Below are positions 46,401 through 57,619 of a DNA stretch of 64,000 bases, one piece after another. The translations under genes and the position numbers were made by a program. The notes beneath the pieces were generated by a model. That model did no database searches. It was not told where the DNA came from and saw nothing but the letters and a program-made list of their open reading frames with translations. The stretch is from Terfezia claveryi (Eukaryota > Ascomycota > Pezizomycetes > Pezizales > Pezizaceae). The stretch's first letter is position 1; every line of letters begins with the position of its first letter. Where the stretch lies: positions 62,001-126,000 of the forward strand of contig WHUX01000117.1 of assembly GCA_015179025.1 (NCBI GenBank), written 5' to 3'.

Positions 46401-47220
46401 AACAGGTCGATGAATTCGTGGTATTTGTCCGGGACCATGGACTTCCACTCCTCCTTCGACTGGGTCTTACCAATCTCCAGATTTACCTCATGTATGGACA
46501 GAGCATAAGCCTTCAGCTTATGCCTCCTGGTGAGGTAAGCGAAAGCCCCTACCCCGATAAAGCTAATGTTGAGGGACTTTGGGGGACCAGGAGAGCCAGG
46601 AGACGTGGGAGGGACAGGGGCACAGGGGGGACAGGGGGAACAGGGGAATTGGCATCAATGTGCGCAGACGGGTGTGCCACCTGGATCGGGTGCATTATCG
46701 GGGGTGGCAAGGCACACAGCTCAGTAATGGTAGCCCTCGGATTCCCGCAGTGCTTTTTGCAATACTGGCTGTTGAACTGCAGGGTATAAGAGCCAAAGCT
46801 GACTGATACATTATGCATTCTCAGCCACGGGATTCCGAGTACAATCGGGTATTTGAGCTTTGTCATGAACATTGGGAGGTCCTCCGAATGGTCTCCAATG
46901 GCACTGGGCAGACATGCGAGATCGGTAATAGCTCCAGAAGAGATGGGGCGGCCATCAATGACGTCGAAAAGACGGGGGGTCTTTAACTTAGAGGTTGGTA
47001 TGGAAATTTTACTGACGAAGGTCTGATCAATGAATGCAATTCCCGAAGCACCACAATCTATGAGAGCTGATGTTACCACTGTTTTACCATTGAATTTGAC
47101 AGTTATTGGTACTACAAAATACTCGCCAAACAAGTGAGATTCATCAACAGACATAGGTGCGGGCAAAGAAAACACAGACAAAGATAAATGACCCTGGGCA
47201 GGTACCTTGCTAGTGTCAGT
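43490..47220 (-). pseudogene. pol of element B (degenerate)
   Basis: Protease 47181-46549 is open and joins directly to the RT side through LGIPWLRMH, showing the codon lost in A. RT N-part 46438-45851 is separated from RT/RNase H 45884-45129 by a 1-bp deletion near 45893. A second 1-bp loss near 45075 (four C where A has five) breaks the frame after RNase H. The linker and integrase finger (44994-44635) end at TAG where A has Trp. The core 44616-44347 ends at TAA where A has Arg (VFRYHG). Integrase C-part and chromodomain remnants continue to about 43497. Not translatable as one protein. Confidence 0.9.
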
Positions 47221-47222
47221 AA

Positions 47223-48440
47223 CTAGGCAAGGGACTCCCCTTTTCCCGACTCTTCAACTTCCTCGATCCGTAACTTGGAGATGGCATGAGCGGCCAGGGG
47301 GCGGTTTTTTCGGAGGGGACATGCCGCAATAAAGTGGTCCCCTTTTCCACATGCAATGCATAACCCATTAGTGCGGCGGCGGTCCATTTCCTCCTGGGTT
47401 AGTCGAGGCCTTCCCGATGATAGGTCCATAGGGGTGGCTCCTCCGGCCACAAACGAAGGGTGGGCCGGCTTATTAGCAGGGGCAGGGGCCGCTATTTTGG
47501 TGGCATGGTGTTGCTGAGGCTGAGGCTGAGGTTGTAGGAGATGCAGTGCTGGCCTGTACGTGGGGTGGTTGTGGAGCCGGGACATCCGCTGTTCTACTCG
47601 GAAAGCCTGGTCAATGAATTCGTCAAGGGTTTTGGCTTCCGGGAGGCTGACCATAGCCTGCTGGATTTCGTCATTTAGCCCTTCCTGGAATTGCTCCAGT
47701 TTGGACTGGTCATTCCATCGGACCTCTACCGCCAATCTTGAGAATTCTGCCACATAAGTGGACAGATCGGTGTTTTTCTGCCTGAGGGCTCGGAGGGCTC
47801 TACTGGCAGTGCCAACAGCATCGGGGTCCCCGAACGCCCTATCCAGGACTGTGAAAAGGGCCGAGATATTGTCAAGCTTAATCCCGGTTTCGAGGACATA
47901 TGGCTGGATCTGGTCACAAGCTTTCCCCTCCAGCAAGGTGAAAACGTATGCCAGTTGATGTTGTTCTGACGGGAATCTGGCCGAATCCCCGTTCAGCTTG
48001 AGATTGACAGCATTTTTCCAGGCTCATAGGCGAACCCGGTCCCCATTGAACTTGGGGGGTGTTGGAATGCTTTCGGTTTTGTTGCTACTGGCTGCTGTTG
48101 GTATTGTAAGGTTCCCTAGGGCGCGGCTGAGGTTTTGGACCATAGTCCGTTCGCTGGCCAGGGCAAGGTTCAGATGGTCGAGATCGGTCTGGAGGACCGT
48201 GATCTCTTCGTCGGCGGATCTCAATTTTTGTTCAGCCACGGCCAGGCTGTTTTCAGCCACGGCTAGGCTGTTGCCGAGTTCGGCCCCGATGGTATCCATG
48301 GCCTCGAAGATGTCGATGATTTCTCGATGGTAGGCATTCAACTCGTTCAAGCCTGTGGGTATAGGAGAGCTCCTCCAGGTTTGAAACCTGACAGCGGGTA
48401 GAGGGATTCTGGATATGACAGCGTACCAGTTGGTCGATAA
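47223..48440 (-). pseudogene. gag of element B (one shared stop)
   Basis: N-terminal coiled-coil part 48350-48024 ends at TGA 48024-48026, the same codon position as TGA 5339-5341 of element A. The ATG used in A is not present here. The following part (to 47223) has the gag core LDRAFGDPDAVGTASRALRAL, a proline/glutamine linker and the CCHC knuckle CIACGKGDHFIAAC, ending KGESLA and TAG at 47223-47225. Confidence 0.85.
47241..47247 (-). promoter_or_regulatory. Candidate -1 frameshift heptamer G GGA AAA, element B
   Basis: GGGAAAA in the gag frame 15 nt before the gag stop. The protease frame (PCLVTDTSKVP) is open in minus 1 from this point, as in element A. Confidence 0.65.
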
Positions 48441-48452
48441 GATCCAACATAG

Positions 48453-48970
48453 TGTAACGACGGCTCTGGGGGCAAGGCGACCAAGGGGTACGCCGCGGCA
48501 AGGGCAAGACTAGGATAACACACATGTAGGAACGCTACGTGTGTGACCAGGGGGAGGCTGAGAAGGGAGGCAAGGGCAAGAGGCAAGAGGGGCAGAGGGC
48601 AGGGGACATGAGACATGTGGAAGCAGTTGCCGTGTGTGTCAAGGTAGGCAGCAGGGCTACACAGTCGAGGCGAGACAAGGAGGTGCACAAGGGAGATGCA
48701 CCAACGTGGAGAGAAGCAAGGCCCTGTATTGGATATACAAGACATTGGATGGGAATCCAACAACAGTACGAGGGACAGGCTCTATATATACATAACTCGG
48801 TCAGGGCAATGGGGGGAATAAGCTTCCCTATCTCGGAAGCCAAGGAAAAGGTAACGATAACGATAACCCATCACCTGCGATCGCAGGTGATGACAAAGAT
48901 AAAGACAACAATGGCAATGACCCATCACTTGCGATCGCAGGTGATGACAACTGAACACACAGTTATTACA
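48453..48970 (-). repeat. 5' LTR of element B
   Basis: 518 bp, with the palindrome at 48869-48892 (perfect) and 48923-48946 (one base changed). CATAC follows at 48971-48975. Confidence 0.93.
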
Positions 48971-49242
48971 CATACTGGTATGATCCCAATCAATGAGCAA
49001 GTATACAGCATAAGGGTCGAAGTATGACCTGTAATAGTTGTCACTCGAAGCATATTATCAAACTGACAGTGAGTAGCTATTGAACTAGTAATCTAGTCTA
49101 TCCCTGCCTAAATATTAATCATAGACTAATAGTGATTTATAAAGGCCAAGCGTAAAGAGTAACTAGAGCAGTTGTATATAGGAGAAACTAATCGTCAAGA
49201 TAGTAGGAATCTCCATCCAATATCTCCTGTTAATCTCCGGTA

Positions 49243-49345
49243 GCCTCTATCCCCTCAACCAGTACCTCATCTCAGACGGCCTCTATCTCCTCAACCCTCA
49301 CCTTATCTCTGGCGGCCTTTATCCCTCCAACTCTTATCTTAACAA
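49243..49345. repeat. 36-bp minisatellite
   Basis: Units begin at 49243, 49279 and 49315 with GCCTCTATC-CCTCAAC; the last is partial. Confidence 0.75.
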
Positions 49346-49758
49346 CAAGATATACATCCACAATATAATAATATACGAGTACAATTACCAGTACTTAGCA
49401 GTTTGAGGTCTCAGTATACTATTCCAACTCTTACTTCATTCGCAGAAACTATGTCTGAGATAAAAAAAAATTCCTTAAACAAATATTCATTACTCACACA
49501 ATGCCCTAATATATATAAGAAAAAAAAAATATATTATCAAAAACAAGATGCCATAAAATAATGAAAGTTAGTGAATTAGCAAAGAAAAAACACAAAGTTG
49601 AAAAAAAATATAAACCCCTCAATGCCTTATATGAAGAGATAAAAGAAATGTCAACAGGGTAGGACGTACAGCCACACAGAAGACCTAGGAAAAACCAAAT
49701 ATTTGGCATGCCGAATCATTTGTCCACTTTTCTCTTTCTAGAAAAAAAAAATAGATTC
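49346..49758. other. AT-rich DNA, no gene seen
   Basis: A- and T-rich runs (49460-49560, 49740-49752) and no motif. Confidence 0.5.
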
Positions 49759-51810
49759 TTAATCACACAACCAGGGATATAGGATAGTCTCCTCTACTGA
49801 ATTACTTGTTTTTGATTTCGCCATGAAATTTAACGCTTCTTCATCATCCTGGATTAGTAAATGATATGTCATAATCATAGCATGAAGCATGACATTATCC
49901 ATTGATTTGGTATATACTCCGTCCTAGACTCCCAAAATAGGCCAGGTATCTAGAAAATGGTCCGGCGTTCCCTCTAAACCCACATGTTCCAAGTCAATTA
50001 GACGCACATTCCCATATCGGTCCCGAATCACATTAGCCCAATGTAGATCATGGTGGACGTAACCCAATTTATGCAAAAATGTAAGTTCCTTTAGCATGTC
50101 TCCGATGGTGCTGGATAATGTCCCTGATGTGCACTGGATACCTAACAGGACTAAGTTCTAGTCGGATGTGACATTAAGAAAGTATTGGCATCTCCTTAAT
50201 ATTTACAATATTTCGTGGCTTTTGCTCAAGTATTACATTATATAGGGTAAGTAGTTCGAACTTTCTGGCATACTTTCAATCCAGCGGAATTTTTTTCAAA
50301 ACGTATGTAGCAAATATTATTACCTATGATGATGGAGCAGTTTATTAGTACATCTCAATTTCATGCGAAGGCAGCCAAGACCCTACGCTGACGCCTTTCT
50401 GCCTCTCAAGTATTGAGAATAAACATATTGGGCAATCGCTTGGTAACAAGTAACACATGGTTCGAAACAGCCGGAAAATGTTTATGACAACTTGAACTAA
50501 GCGTATTCACACATCCACATGGTCTGCATAAAATGGAGTAGGGAAAACGGCAATGCATTCTTTATTAGGCGTCAATAAGAAAAAGCTGATATAGTATTAG
50601 TCCATAGAAAACTGCATAGGTAGCCCGATAGATACTTGTACTCACTTTATGCTTAAACGCCCAGTGGCATACCCCAGTACAAATGGTAATTGCCTATAAA
50701 AGGCAGTGCTCCAATCGCCAAACTTTTCGAGGAGCTCTCTGCGACTGTCAGTCAACCCTCTTGGGTTACGTTTTTCTTCCCCTCTCAAAACTAATGCCCC
50801 CCCCTGGTAGCAAAGAAAATTGAGTCGGGAGTGTTCCTTGGTAGTGCCACTTTGGTAGCAGTCTGTGTTATTCCTAACCATCTCTAAGTTAAATGCCCCG
50901 CTATACTAAGAAAGCAAATAAAATGTGCTTCTAATTATGCTATCCCACAAAAGGTGGAAATTAGCTTCTGAATGCTCTTTGATATCGTAAATGTCTCGGT
51001 CTAGTAGAGTAATAAAACCTAAGAGTGTGGATAATGCAGGAAACGCTGTTGCTGTTGAATCTCTATGAATTATCTGGGAATTTTCACGGCAGGCTTGAGA
51101 AGGCAAGTTGTAGCTAATGTCACTAGTAATGGTGATAGTAAAAGTGAAGAGACAATATCAGCATTGGCAGGAGGAATAGAACTGAATGATATTATGAGAT
51201 AATCACAGAATTCGCATATAGCATCCAAAATTGGGATATCTGTAAGTGAAAATCAATTTTTAAGATCGATATGGAATAACGTAGGAAGTACTTAACCTGT
51301 CTCTTGGCTCAGCCGTGGGCTTTTGGGTACGTGGTCTGTAACTTCAGAAGATTGAACTGGAGCACTTTGTTTTCAAGTTGTGACTATATAAGTTGGAAGA
51401 CCTCAGCACGTTGTGAATATAAATTATAAAGACGTGTGGTCAGTGGACTTTAGTTCAAAGGGATAGGGAATAGTAAGAAAAATGAGGAGATGATTTGTTC
51501 AACATACCTTGCTCGAATTTACTATGTGGAACTAGAATACTGACAAGAAACTCAGTATCATTTCTAAAGCTCTCAAAAATCGATGTAAGAGTCCTTCTTG
51601 CATCGACCTCCACTGTATTGTTGTCGTCATCATTCTTTTGCTTCGCCTTGATAGTAAGGTTGACAATCGAATAAGCATCCAATTCAGGTGCTATTTCTTT
51701 TTTGATTGCTTTCTTAAGGTCATATATATTGTTAACCCCTTCCAATATCACTTTGCCCCATTCGCTCTCAAGGTCGATACACTTAAACTAAGCTTCACTT
51801 GCAGTTGACA
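49759..51810 (-). pseudogene. Crinkler-like protein with kinase-like domain, decayed
   Basis: The start MSTASEA at 51810 is followed by TAG, then a Crinkler-type N-terminal, ubiquitin-like region (51790-51520: FKCIDLESEWGKV, NNIYDLKKAIKKEIAPELDA) and a donor GTATGT near 51508. Next come NSQIIHRDSTATAFPALSTLL (51080-50910), NFLCYQGGALVLRGEEKRN ... LPFVLGYATGRLS (50880-50642) ending at a donor GTGAGT, and LLTPNKECIAVFP (about 50570). A kinase-like lobe follows with ELLTLYNVILEQKPRNIVNI, YVHHDLHWANVIRDRYGNV (HRD-like loop, near 50080-50020) and RLIDLEHVG (DFG-like), ending at TAA 49759-49761. At least four in-frame stops and several frame changes are present. This order matches fungal and oomycete CRN-type proteins with a C-terminal kinase; family assignment is from motif recognition. 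Confidence 0.7.
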
Positions 51811-52690
51811 TGACGGTCTATTGATTGCTTAAATGGAGTAGGCTGCTAGAAGGGAGAGGTGGTGAAGAGTAGCAGCAAGGTGGAGGTTATATATTGCTGG
51901 AGACAAGCTGGTTCCAGACTCTTAGTAGTAGGGTCATATCCGGTCTTGGCAGAGTCATGGGAACAATCACATGAGTAATTAGATATAACTATTTTTTGCG
52001 GGCTAACAACCGAGTACGGTCTAGTGACTGACCTGCAGACAGTGATCTTGCCCTATGGGACATACACTGGTTTTCTCATACTCAGACTCTAGCCTAATCT
52101 TAGCATTCACTTCTGTAATTTAATCGGAAGAGAGTTTGGGACTATACACCTCCGAAATCATCTCCGAAATCATCTCTAGATGCAACTAGACTAACCGCGG
52201 GGTAAGACAACAATTAGTCTCGTTACATGACCCTCCTCCTATGGAGGGACAATGATGTAGCCACATATTACTTGAGGTCTAACTAGCCCAAATGAAGTTT
52301 ATATTCTTTGGCACCTGTAATCGCAAGTGCAAGTGGTCCTGCTGGTAGTACTGTACCAGTAAAGCAATTGTCAGATGGCATAATAAATGTTTCAAAATTG
52401 AGATTGGGTGCCGGCTGGGATGGAATGAGTTGAACAATTTGGCTGGTGCTATATACAGCAGAAGATATGGAAGAGCTAGTGGAGGCCCATCTTTACCTAT
52501 ACTATAAGTTGATATCTAAAAAAAAAAGAATACGGGAAGTGAGGCAGTAGCACATTCTTTGAACCAGTTGTTCTTAATAATGTTGTCTTAGCAAAAACCA
52601 TTTAAGAGAAGAGCTAAACATTTGCCTACTAGCTTGCGATCGAGGCTCTATTACCAGATCTATACTTCGACAGAAGCGTTCAGAGACTAC
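51811..52690. other. Intergenic DNA, no gene seen
   Basis: No supported frame. Contains a directly repeated CCGAAATCATCTC near 52152-52176. Confidence 0.5.
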
Positions 52691-52695
52691 ATATA

Positions 52696-53232
52696 CTATA
52701 GAGCTTGAGTTATTTAGTAGCGCTATCACATACATACTTAGTATGCAATGCAGCAATGGGAGACGTAGATCATAAGCCATACATAGCTGATATGAAACAT
52801 ATAATTTGAGCTCCAAGATCTATACAATAGGTACAGTAAAAACTATTGAATCTAGAATACCATATAACATATTGTTTAGTGAAGTCACAGAAGATCGGGT
52901 GGTGGATTATAATCTCACTTCACTAGACTAAGACAGTGCTGGAACACTCTCTAAGTTAATAGCTCTGGTTTATGCCCATATGGAGTTGTAGTTTTGGACC
53001 GGTAGAGGAAGTCTGCCTCCAAAAACCACCTTGGGCATTTGCAGCTAGCATATTCACGGACAGCACTTGTAGATGTTTCTTGATAGCATTATGGATAATT
53101 ACAGTACATTTTAACCTCAGACGTTCATATAACAGTGAGCACAGGCATGTCTTGTGAGATCCTGAAACCTGCATATGTCATTTACATTGCATATGTATGT
53201 GATAGAGCTACTTAATAACTCAAGCTCTACAG
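52696..53232. mobile_element. TA-flanked MITE
   Basis: 537 bp with inverted ends CTATAGAGCTTGAGTTATT (left) and CTGTAGAGCTTGAGTTATT (right, reverse complement), similar inward for about 50 bp. TA flanks it at 52694-52695 and 53233-53234. No transposase frame. Ends and duplication fit a Tc1/mariner-type non-autonomous element. Confidence 0.75.
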
Positions 53233-53239
53233 TATACCG

Positions 53240-54440
53240 GACGAGGTATGTCTGGTTGCTGAATAATGTACTCTGTTATACTTTATGTGACTGGAAATAC
53301 CCTTCTTGGAGGGCAAAATGGGAGTTCTCAGAACCTACATGACTTGTCAGCCGAAGGGCTACGCCATTTTGAATAGAAGATATTGGGCTACGAGGTCTGA
53401 AGCTAGCTTCCTTCCTTCCTTATTACCGAATCAAACAGTATTTCACTCAGCTATCAAACCTATATGTATAATGAACAAGTTGGTGCTTGGTTGTCAGCCA
53501 TAAGTAATGGTAACTAAAGCTGCCAATCAACTTGTATTACCATCACACAATAGAGGTTTTGCACCCTAGTATGCTATTCTTTACGGCATTGAAAACAAAG
53601 AGGTTTTGTAGTCCTAAGGATATCTTTGTCCTATCTCTCATAAGTAATCATCAATATGCAACAATATACCATATGTAGGGGGGACTGCTGATGGGGCAGC
53701 CCAGGACGATAATGCCTTCGAAGTGGGAATATATTTCAACATTATGTTTCGATCTCTCCAATTGCATAGGCACTTGCGGAGGATGCCTTCCATAGATAAC
53801 TCTGCCTGGTGGTGCCTGTGGTTCTGTTTGCAAAGATGACGTCCTATTTGAGTTCAATTGGAAAACCAATCTGTATGGGGAAAATTGCCATGAGGTTGTT
53901 AACAAAGTCCTACTATAAGGTGTAACAGGACTGCTCCCAAGCGTCTCCTGGAAGGTCTGCAGGATTATAGATTGTGATCTTTCTGTTATGGCAATGTGCA
54001 CAATCCACCCATCAACCGGATTTGATGCAAAATGTCTCTTAATCTAGATGATCTGGACAATGGAATCTTGGCTTCGTGCCTCACTGAGTTCTATAAAGGT
54101 ATTCCATAGCCTGTGACCATCAAACTAAAACTGTATTGTATGAGTGATTAATCTCTATACCAGAAGTAGGCCACTCACTTACCATAGTATGAACACTGGA
54201 AAATGATCTCTAGTAACCTCTACTAACTTGGATATCTCTGCTCTACTCCCCCTGCCCCTCCCCCCCCTCCTCAAGTACGATCAAGCTACAAGGTAACTAA
54301 GGTTGACGACGATGTAGTACCCCTGATTTGGCAATGATCACTACTCGGGCAAAGATAATAGCTAGTCATATTTAATGGCTCATATAAGCTTGCCATTTCA
54401 TAGAAAAATTCAAAAAAAATACTTATGTCAGTCAAAAAGG
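53240..54440. other. Intergenic DNA, no recognised gene
   Basis: A 116-codon minus frame (53651-54001) has no known motif. Nothing else supported. Confidence 0.4.
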
Positions 54441-54549
54441 TAAAACGAGTTGCTCCAGTTCACTATACTCCGAGCGCCATCATACTACTTCTTAGGTCAC
54501 CCTCATTGTAGACTTGTAGTTTGGTAGAGATATAGTGAACTGGAGCATT
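54441..54549. mobile_element. Short hairpin element
   Basis: About 110 bp with 17-bp perfect inverted ends TGCTCCAGTTCACTATA. Resembles a very small MITE; no clear target duplication. Confidence 0.55.
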
Positions 54550-54614
54550 AAGGAATGGATACTTGACAACCCTGCTCCCTCGTCCTTCCAATAATATTAA
54601 GGCAATTAACTTCT

Positions 54615-54700
54615 TGCCTCCACTGGGATTCGAACTTGGGCCCTTAATAAGTAAACATAACCGTAAAGTAAAGAACTTACTACTATGCTATGTACTAATG
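54615..54700 (-). ncRNA. tRNA-like A and B boxes
   Basis: The minus strand has TAGCATAGTAGTAAG (A box-like, about 54683-54697) and GTTCGAATCCC (matching the B-box consensus, about 54626-54636). The acceptor stem does not pair and no T run follows closely, so a tRNA pseudogene or SINE head is more likely than a tRNA. Confidence 0.3.
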
Positions 54701-55689
54701 TCAATTTCAAATACCAAAGTGCTGCATTCCACTGAGACTCTTGACTTTTTCCATTTGTCAATTCAATTGTAGAGATAGGAAATATACGGCGTATAAAGAT
54801 AATAGTCATATTAAAGTTATAACTGCAGATTTCTCCCATCTACTTGTCAATTCAATTGTAGAGACAGGAAATATATGGTGCATAAAGATGATAGTCATAT
54901 TAAAGTTATAACTGCAGATTTCTCCCAATACTAGAGTGTCTAGTCGCCACTTCTCCTCTAACCTATCACCAGTATTCTTCAATGTTGCTATAGAGGTTAG
55001 GTGGGTAAGTGAAACGGGGCTCAGAAAAGCTAGATCCTTTAAACGTTTAACTCGAGATAGAGCAACAAAAGTCAAACCAGCCTGGCACTCCTTAGCACCT
55101 AACTCAACTATAACCTTTGGTAGTGTTAGACCCTGAGATTTATAGATAGTGAGAGCCCAAGCTAGTACCAGAGAGAACTGAGTTCGGGAATATGCCAGTT
55201 GTTGTTGAGTAGGTTTCTGCTACTGTCGCTTAAGCTCTTCTCGTCATTTACTCTACAGATTTATATATAGTATTAGCTAAGAGGTCAATGAATCTAATAA
55301 AATAATTGAAAAACTTCCCATTAACCTAACAATGCGTTTTCCAACCCTGCAGTGATCACAGGTCCTCCATCTATCACCTGTTGGTGTAGATGTTTATGCT
55401 TTTGGATCGAAAGGTGTTCGACACCTTTAGCAAGCAACAGGATTGATTTGGTGCAAGTTCATGATTAGTGCTTAAAGCTGTAGTTTGTGCTAGCGAGTGA
55501 GAGCAAGCGAGCGAGCTGGTAGGAGTGCTTGGTGGTTAGCACTAATCACGTGGCTGCCCTCTAATCACGTGGCTGCCCTCACCAAGATTGTGCCAAGACT
55601 ATCGCCAAGATTGCGTTAGCATGCAAGATATCAAGTATATAGAAATAATAGCAAACTTCGTTCCAATTTAAAAATTGTTAACTTTGTTG

Positions 55690-55905
55690 CCAATAATGCT
55701 CTTCCGATCATCCTGTTGCCTCAAATCTCCATCCACACCCACTAAGGTATGTAATAATTTATTTCCTATAGTAGATATATCTAATGAGGGCAACAGAAGG
55801 CAATATCGGCCTTCTATACCTATAGTTGTCTAGATTTTCGAAATGGGTCAGCCTTGAATTTTTGCCTTGACAATAGATATCCAACCAGAATATAGTTGCA
55901 ACCCA
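55690..55905 (-). repeat. Dispersed relic repeat R2, copy 4
   Basis: Diverged member sharing GTAATAATTTATTT and AGATATATCTAATGAG and the CCTGTTGCC-CAAATCTCC start. Confidence 0.45.
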
Positions 55906-56469
55906 GTTCCTATAGCTCCTTACAGAGAGCTTCCAAACTAACAGCCCATGGAAGTGGCAATAACTACTCAAAATTGTTTCTCTATCAATTTCTGGGAGCC
56001 AGGTATATTGATGGATCCCCCGGCAGGTTTTGTACACTGAAGACCTAGTAGTTATAGTACCAAGGACATGGCTAGGATATATTGATATTTTCGAAATCTC
56101 TAGGACAGACTGGCAGAGATATATATAACATTCTATACCTCAGTAGCTTCAATCTCTCCTATACTTAAATCTATCCCCTCCACCTCTTACCTCACCACCT
56201 CAGGCATCCGCTCCTCCATCATCAACAATCTTCCTCTCCTGGTTTCTTCCGCCCCAAGGATACCGTTAACCCCCCCACCGAAACCAGCTACTACCATATC
56301 CCAAAATTCCCTTCTGCCACCTCTCCTCCCACCAGTGATCCCCCTCACCTTTCTGCCACTGCCTCCACTGCCTCCACCGCCTCCAATATACTATCGCGAA
56401 TGGATACTCCCCTCTACTATTATAGGTCCGTGCCTTCGCTCTTTCCCATCTACACTCACCCCACGGAGG

Positions 56470-56797
56470 AATCCCCTACTTATCCGATGGCCTCAACAAA
56501 GTCTTCTAGACTCTCCTCCAAGATAGTGATACTCTCTTTATCGAAAAATCCACATACATGCCTGCTAGGACCAGCAGCAAACCTCGGGACGCAGTCACTA
56601 TTGGAATTTCTATTAACGACGAGGGGATATTAGTTGCGCGACTGAGGGGGGGCGCTGCAGGATGTATTGCGCACATGGGCAAGATTGAAACTGGGCCGCA
56701 CGGGAAAGAGGACGCCAAGGATCTTGTGCACAATCCTGACGGGCAAAATCCTATGGGAGTGACGACCTCGCTGGTAAGGCAAAAGGAGGTGTATTAG
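56470..56797 (+). pseudogene. Unrecognised plus-strand gene remnant
   Basis: A frame reading GLNKVF, stop, TLLQDSDTLFIEKSTYMPAR, then GISINDEGILVARLRGGAAG and LVHNPDGQNPMGVTTSLV, ending at a stop after KEVY. Composition looks coding and one internal TAG interrupts it. I do not recognise the family. Confidence 0.3.
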
Positions 56798-57619
56798 GGT
56801 CTGTGACGATTACTATGGATTACAGGGCAGCCAGTTTCCTTGAACGGCTCCTTTGAGCTACCGAGGCTTGTTCAGTGGCACCTAGCGAGTTTCCGCAGGT
56901 GATGGTAGAAGAGCTGGTGATGAAGCATTGGGGGCCTAAGATAGATAGGTTTCTATGATATTGTCGAAACTTGCGAGATTGGTACCGAGAGAAACAAAGT
57001 GCCATGGTCACCGTGCTCAAGGAAGGGGAATACCTCATTAGCAGCAGTGACGACGATGACGCTGCTGTCGTGAACGTAGAATAATGTCTTTTTTTGTCCC
57101 GACTGCGGGGATATTCATCTGGCTTAGGATCGTCTACCATACTAACCCGCTCTTCGAATCCCCTTTCCAATAAGGTGCTTATAGGGCCTGGGAAGATGTT
57201 TTGTAGGGAAGAGGAGGATGGAAACAATTTTGTAAGGGTATTATTTATGAGAAGGATAGAAACAATTTTGTAAGGGTATCATTTATAGTGCTTCCCCTAG
57301 AGAAGCTGCAGGTGGCGAGTGAGGGATTGGTGGAGGGGATGAGGAGGTTTTGGGGACTGGAGAGGGGGTGATTGAAGGGATTATATAAAGGAGAGGCAGG
57401 CGGACGATATACTAGGAAAGGGGCTGGGGTTGGAGATAGGATATAGAGGGGTCATAGGATATTAGTGTTAGGTGTTTTCGGAAGTTGTGGCGGGAGAGAG
57501 GAGCAGCTGTAATACAGCGCAATTGATATAATATACTCATTAGGTAGGATCTCTTTGTAATCATTGATTTTAATCTAATATGCTGAAATTGGACTTGATT
57601 GTTTTTGAGTATAGGGGGA

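Larger units (their letters stand above)
42792..48970 (-). mobile_element. Ty3/gypsy chromovirus B, full length but decayed
   Basis: Second copy of the A family on the same strand, with 518-bp LTRs (42792-43309 and 48453-48970) and a perfect duplication CATAC at 42787-42791 and 48971-48975. By eye the LTRs differ at roughly 34 sites, so it is older than A. All domains from gag to chromodomain are recognisable but broken by frameshifts and by TGG to TAG or CGA to TAA/TGA changes. The LTR differs from A in its U3 part, which carries two copies of a palindrome absent from A. Confidence 0.94.

Noticed and set aside
48347..49027. Frames of 100-160 codons around the right LTR of element B
   Set aside because: LTR sequence again; counterparts occur at 42755-43160.
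54615..54700. A functional tRNA gene
   Set aside because: A and B boxes are present but acceptor arms do not pair and there is no clear terminator; kept only as a tRNA-like relic.
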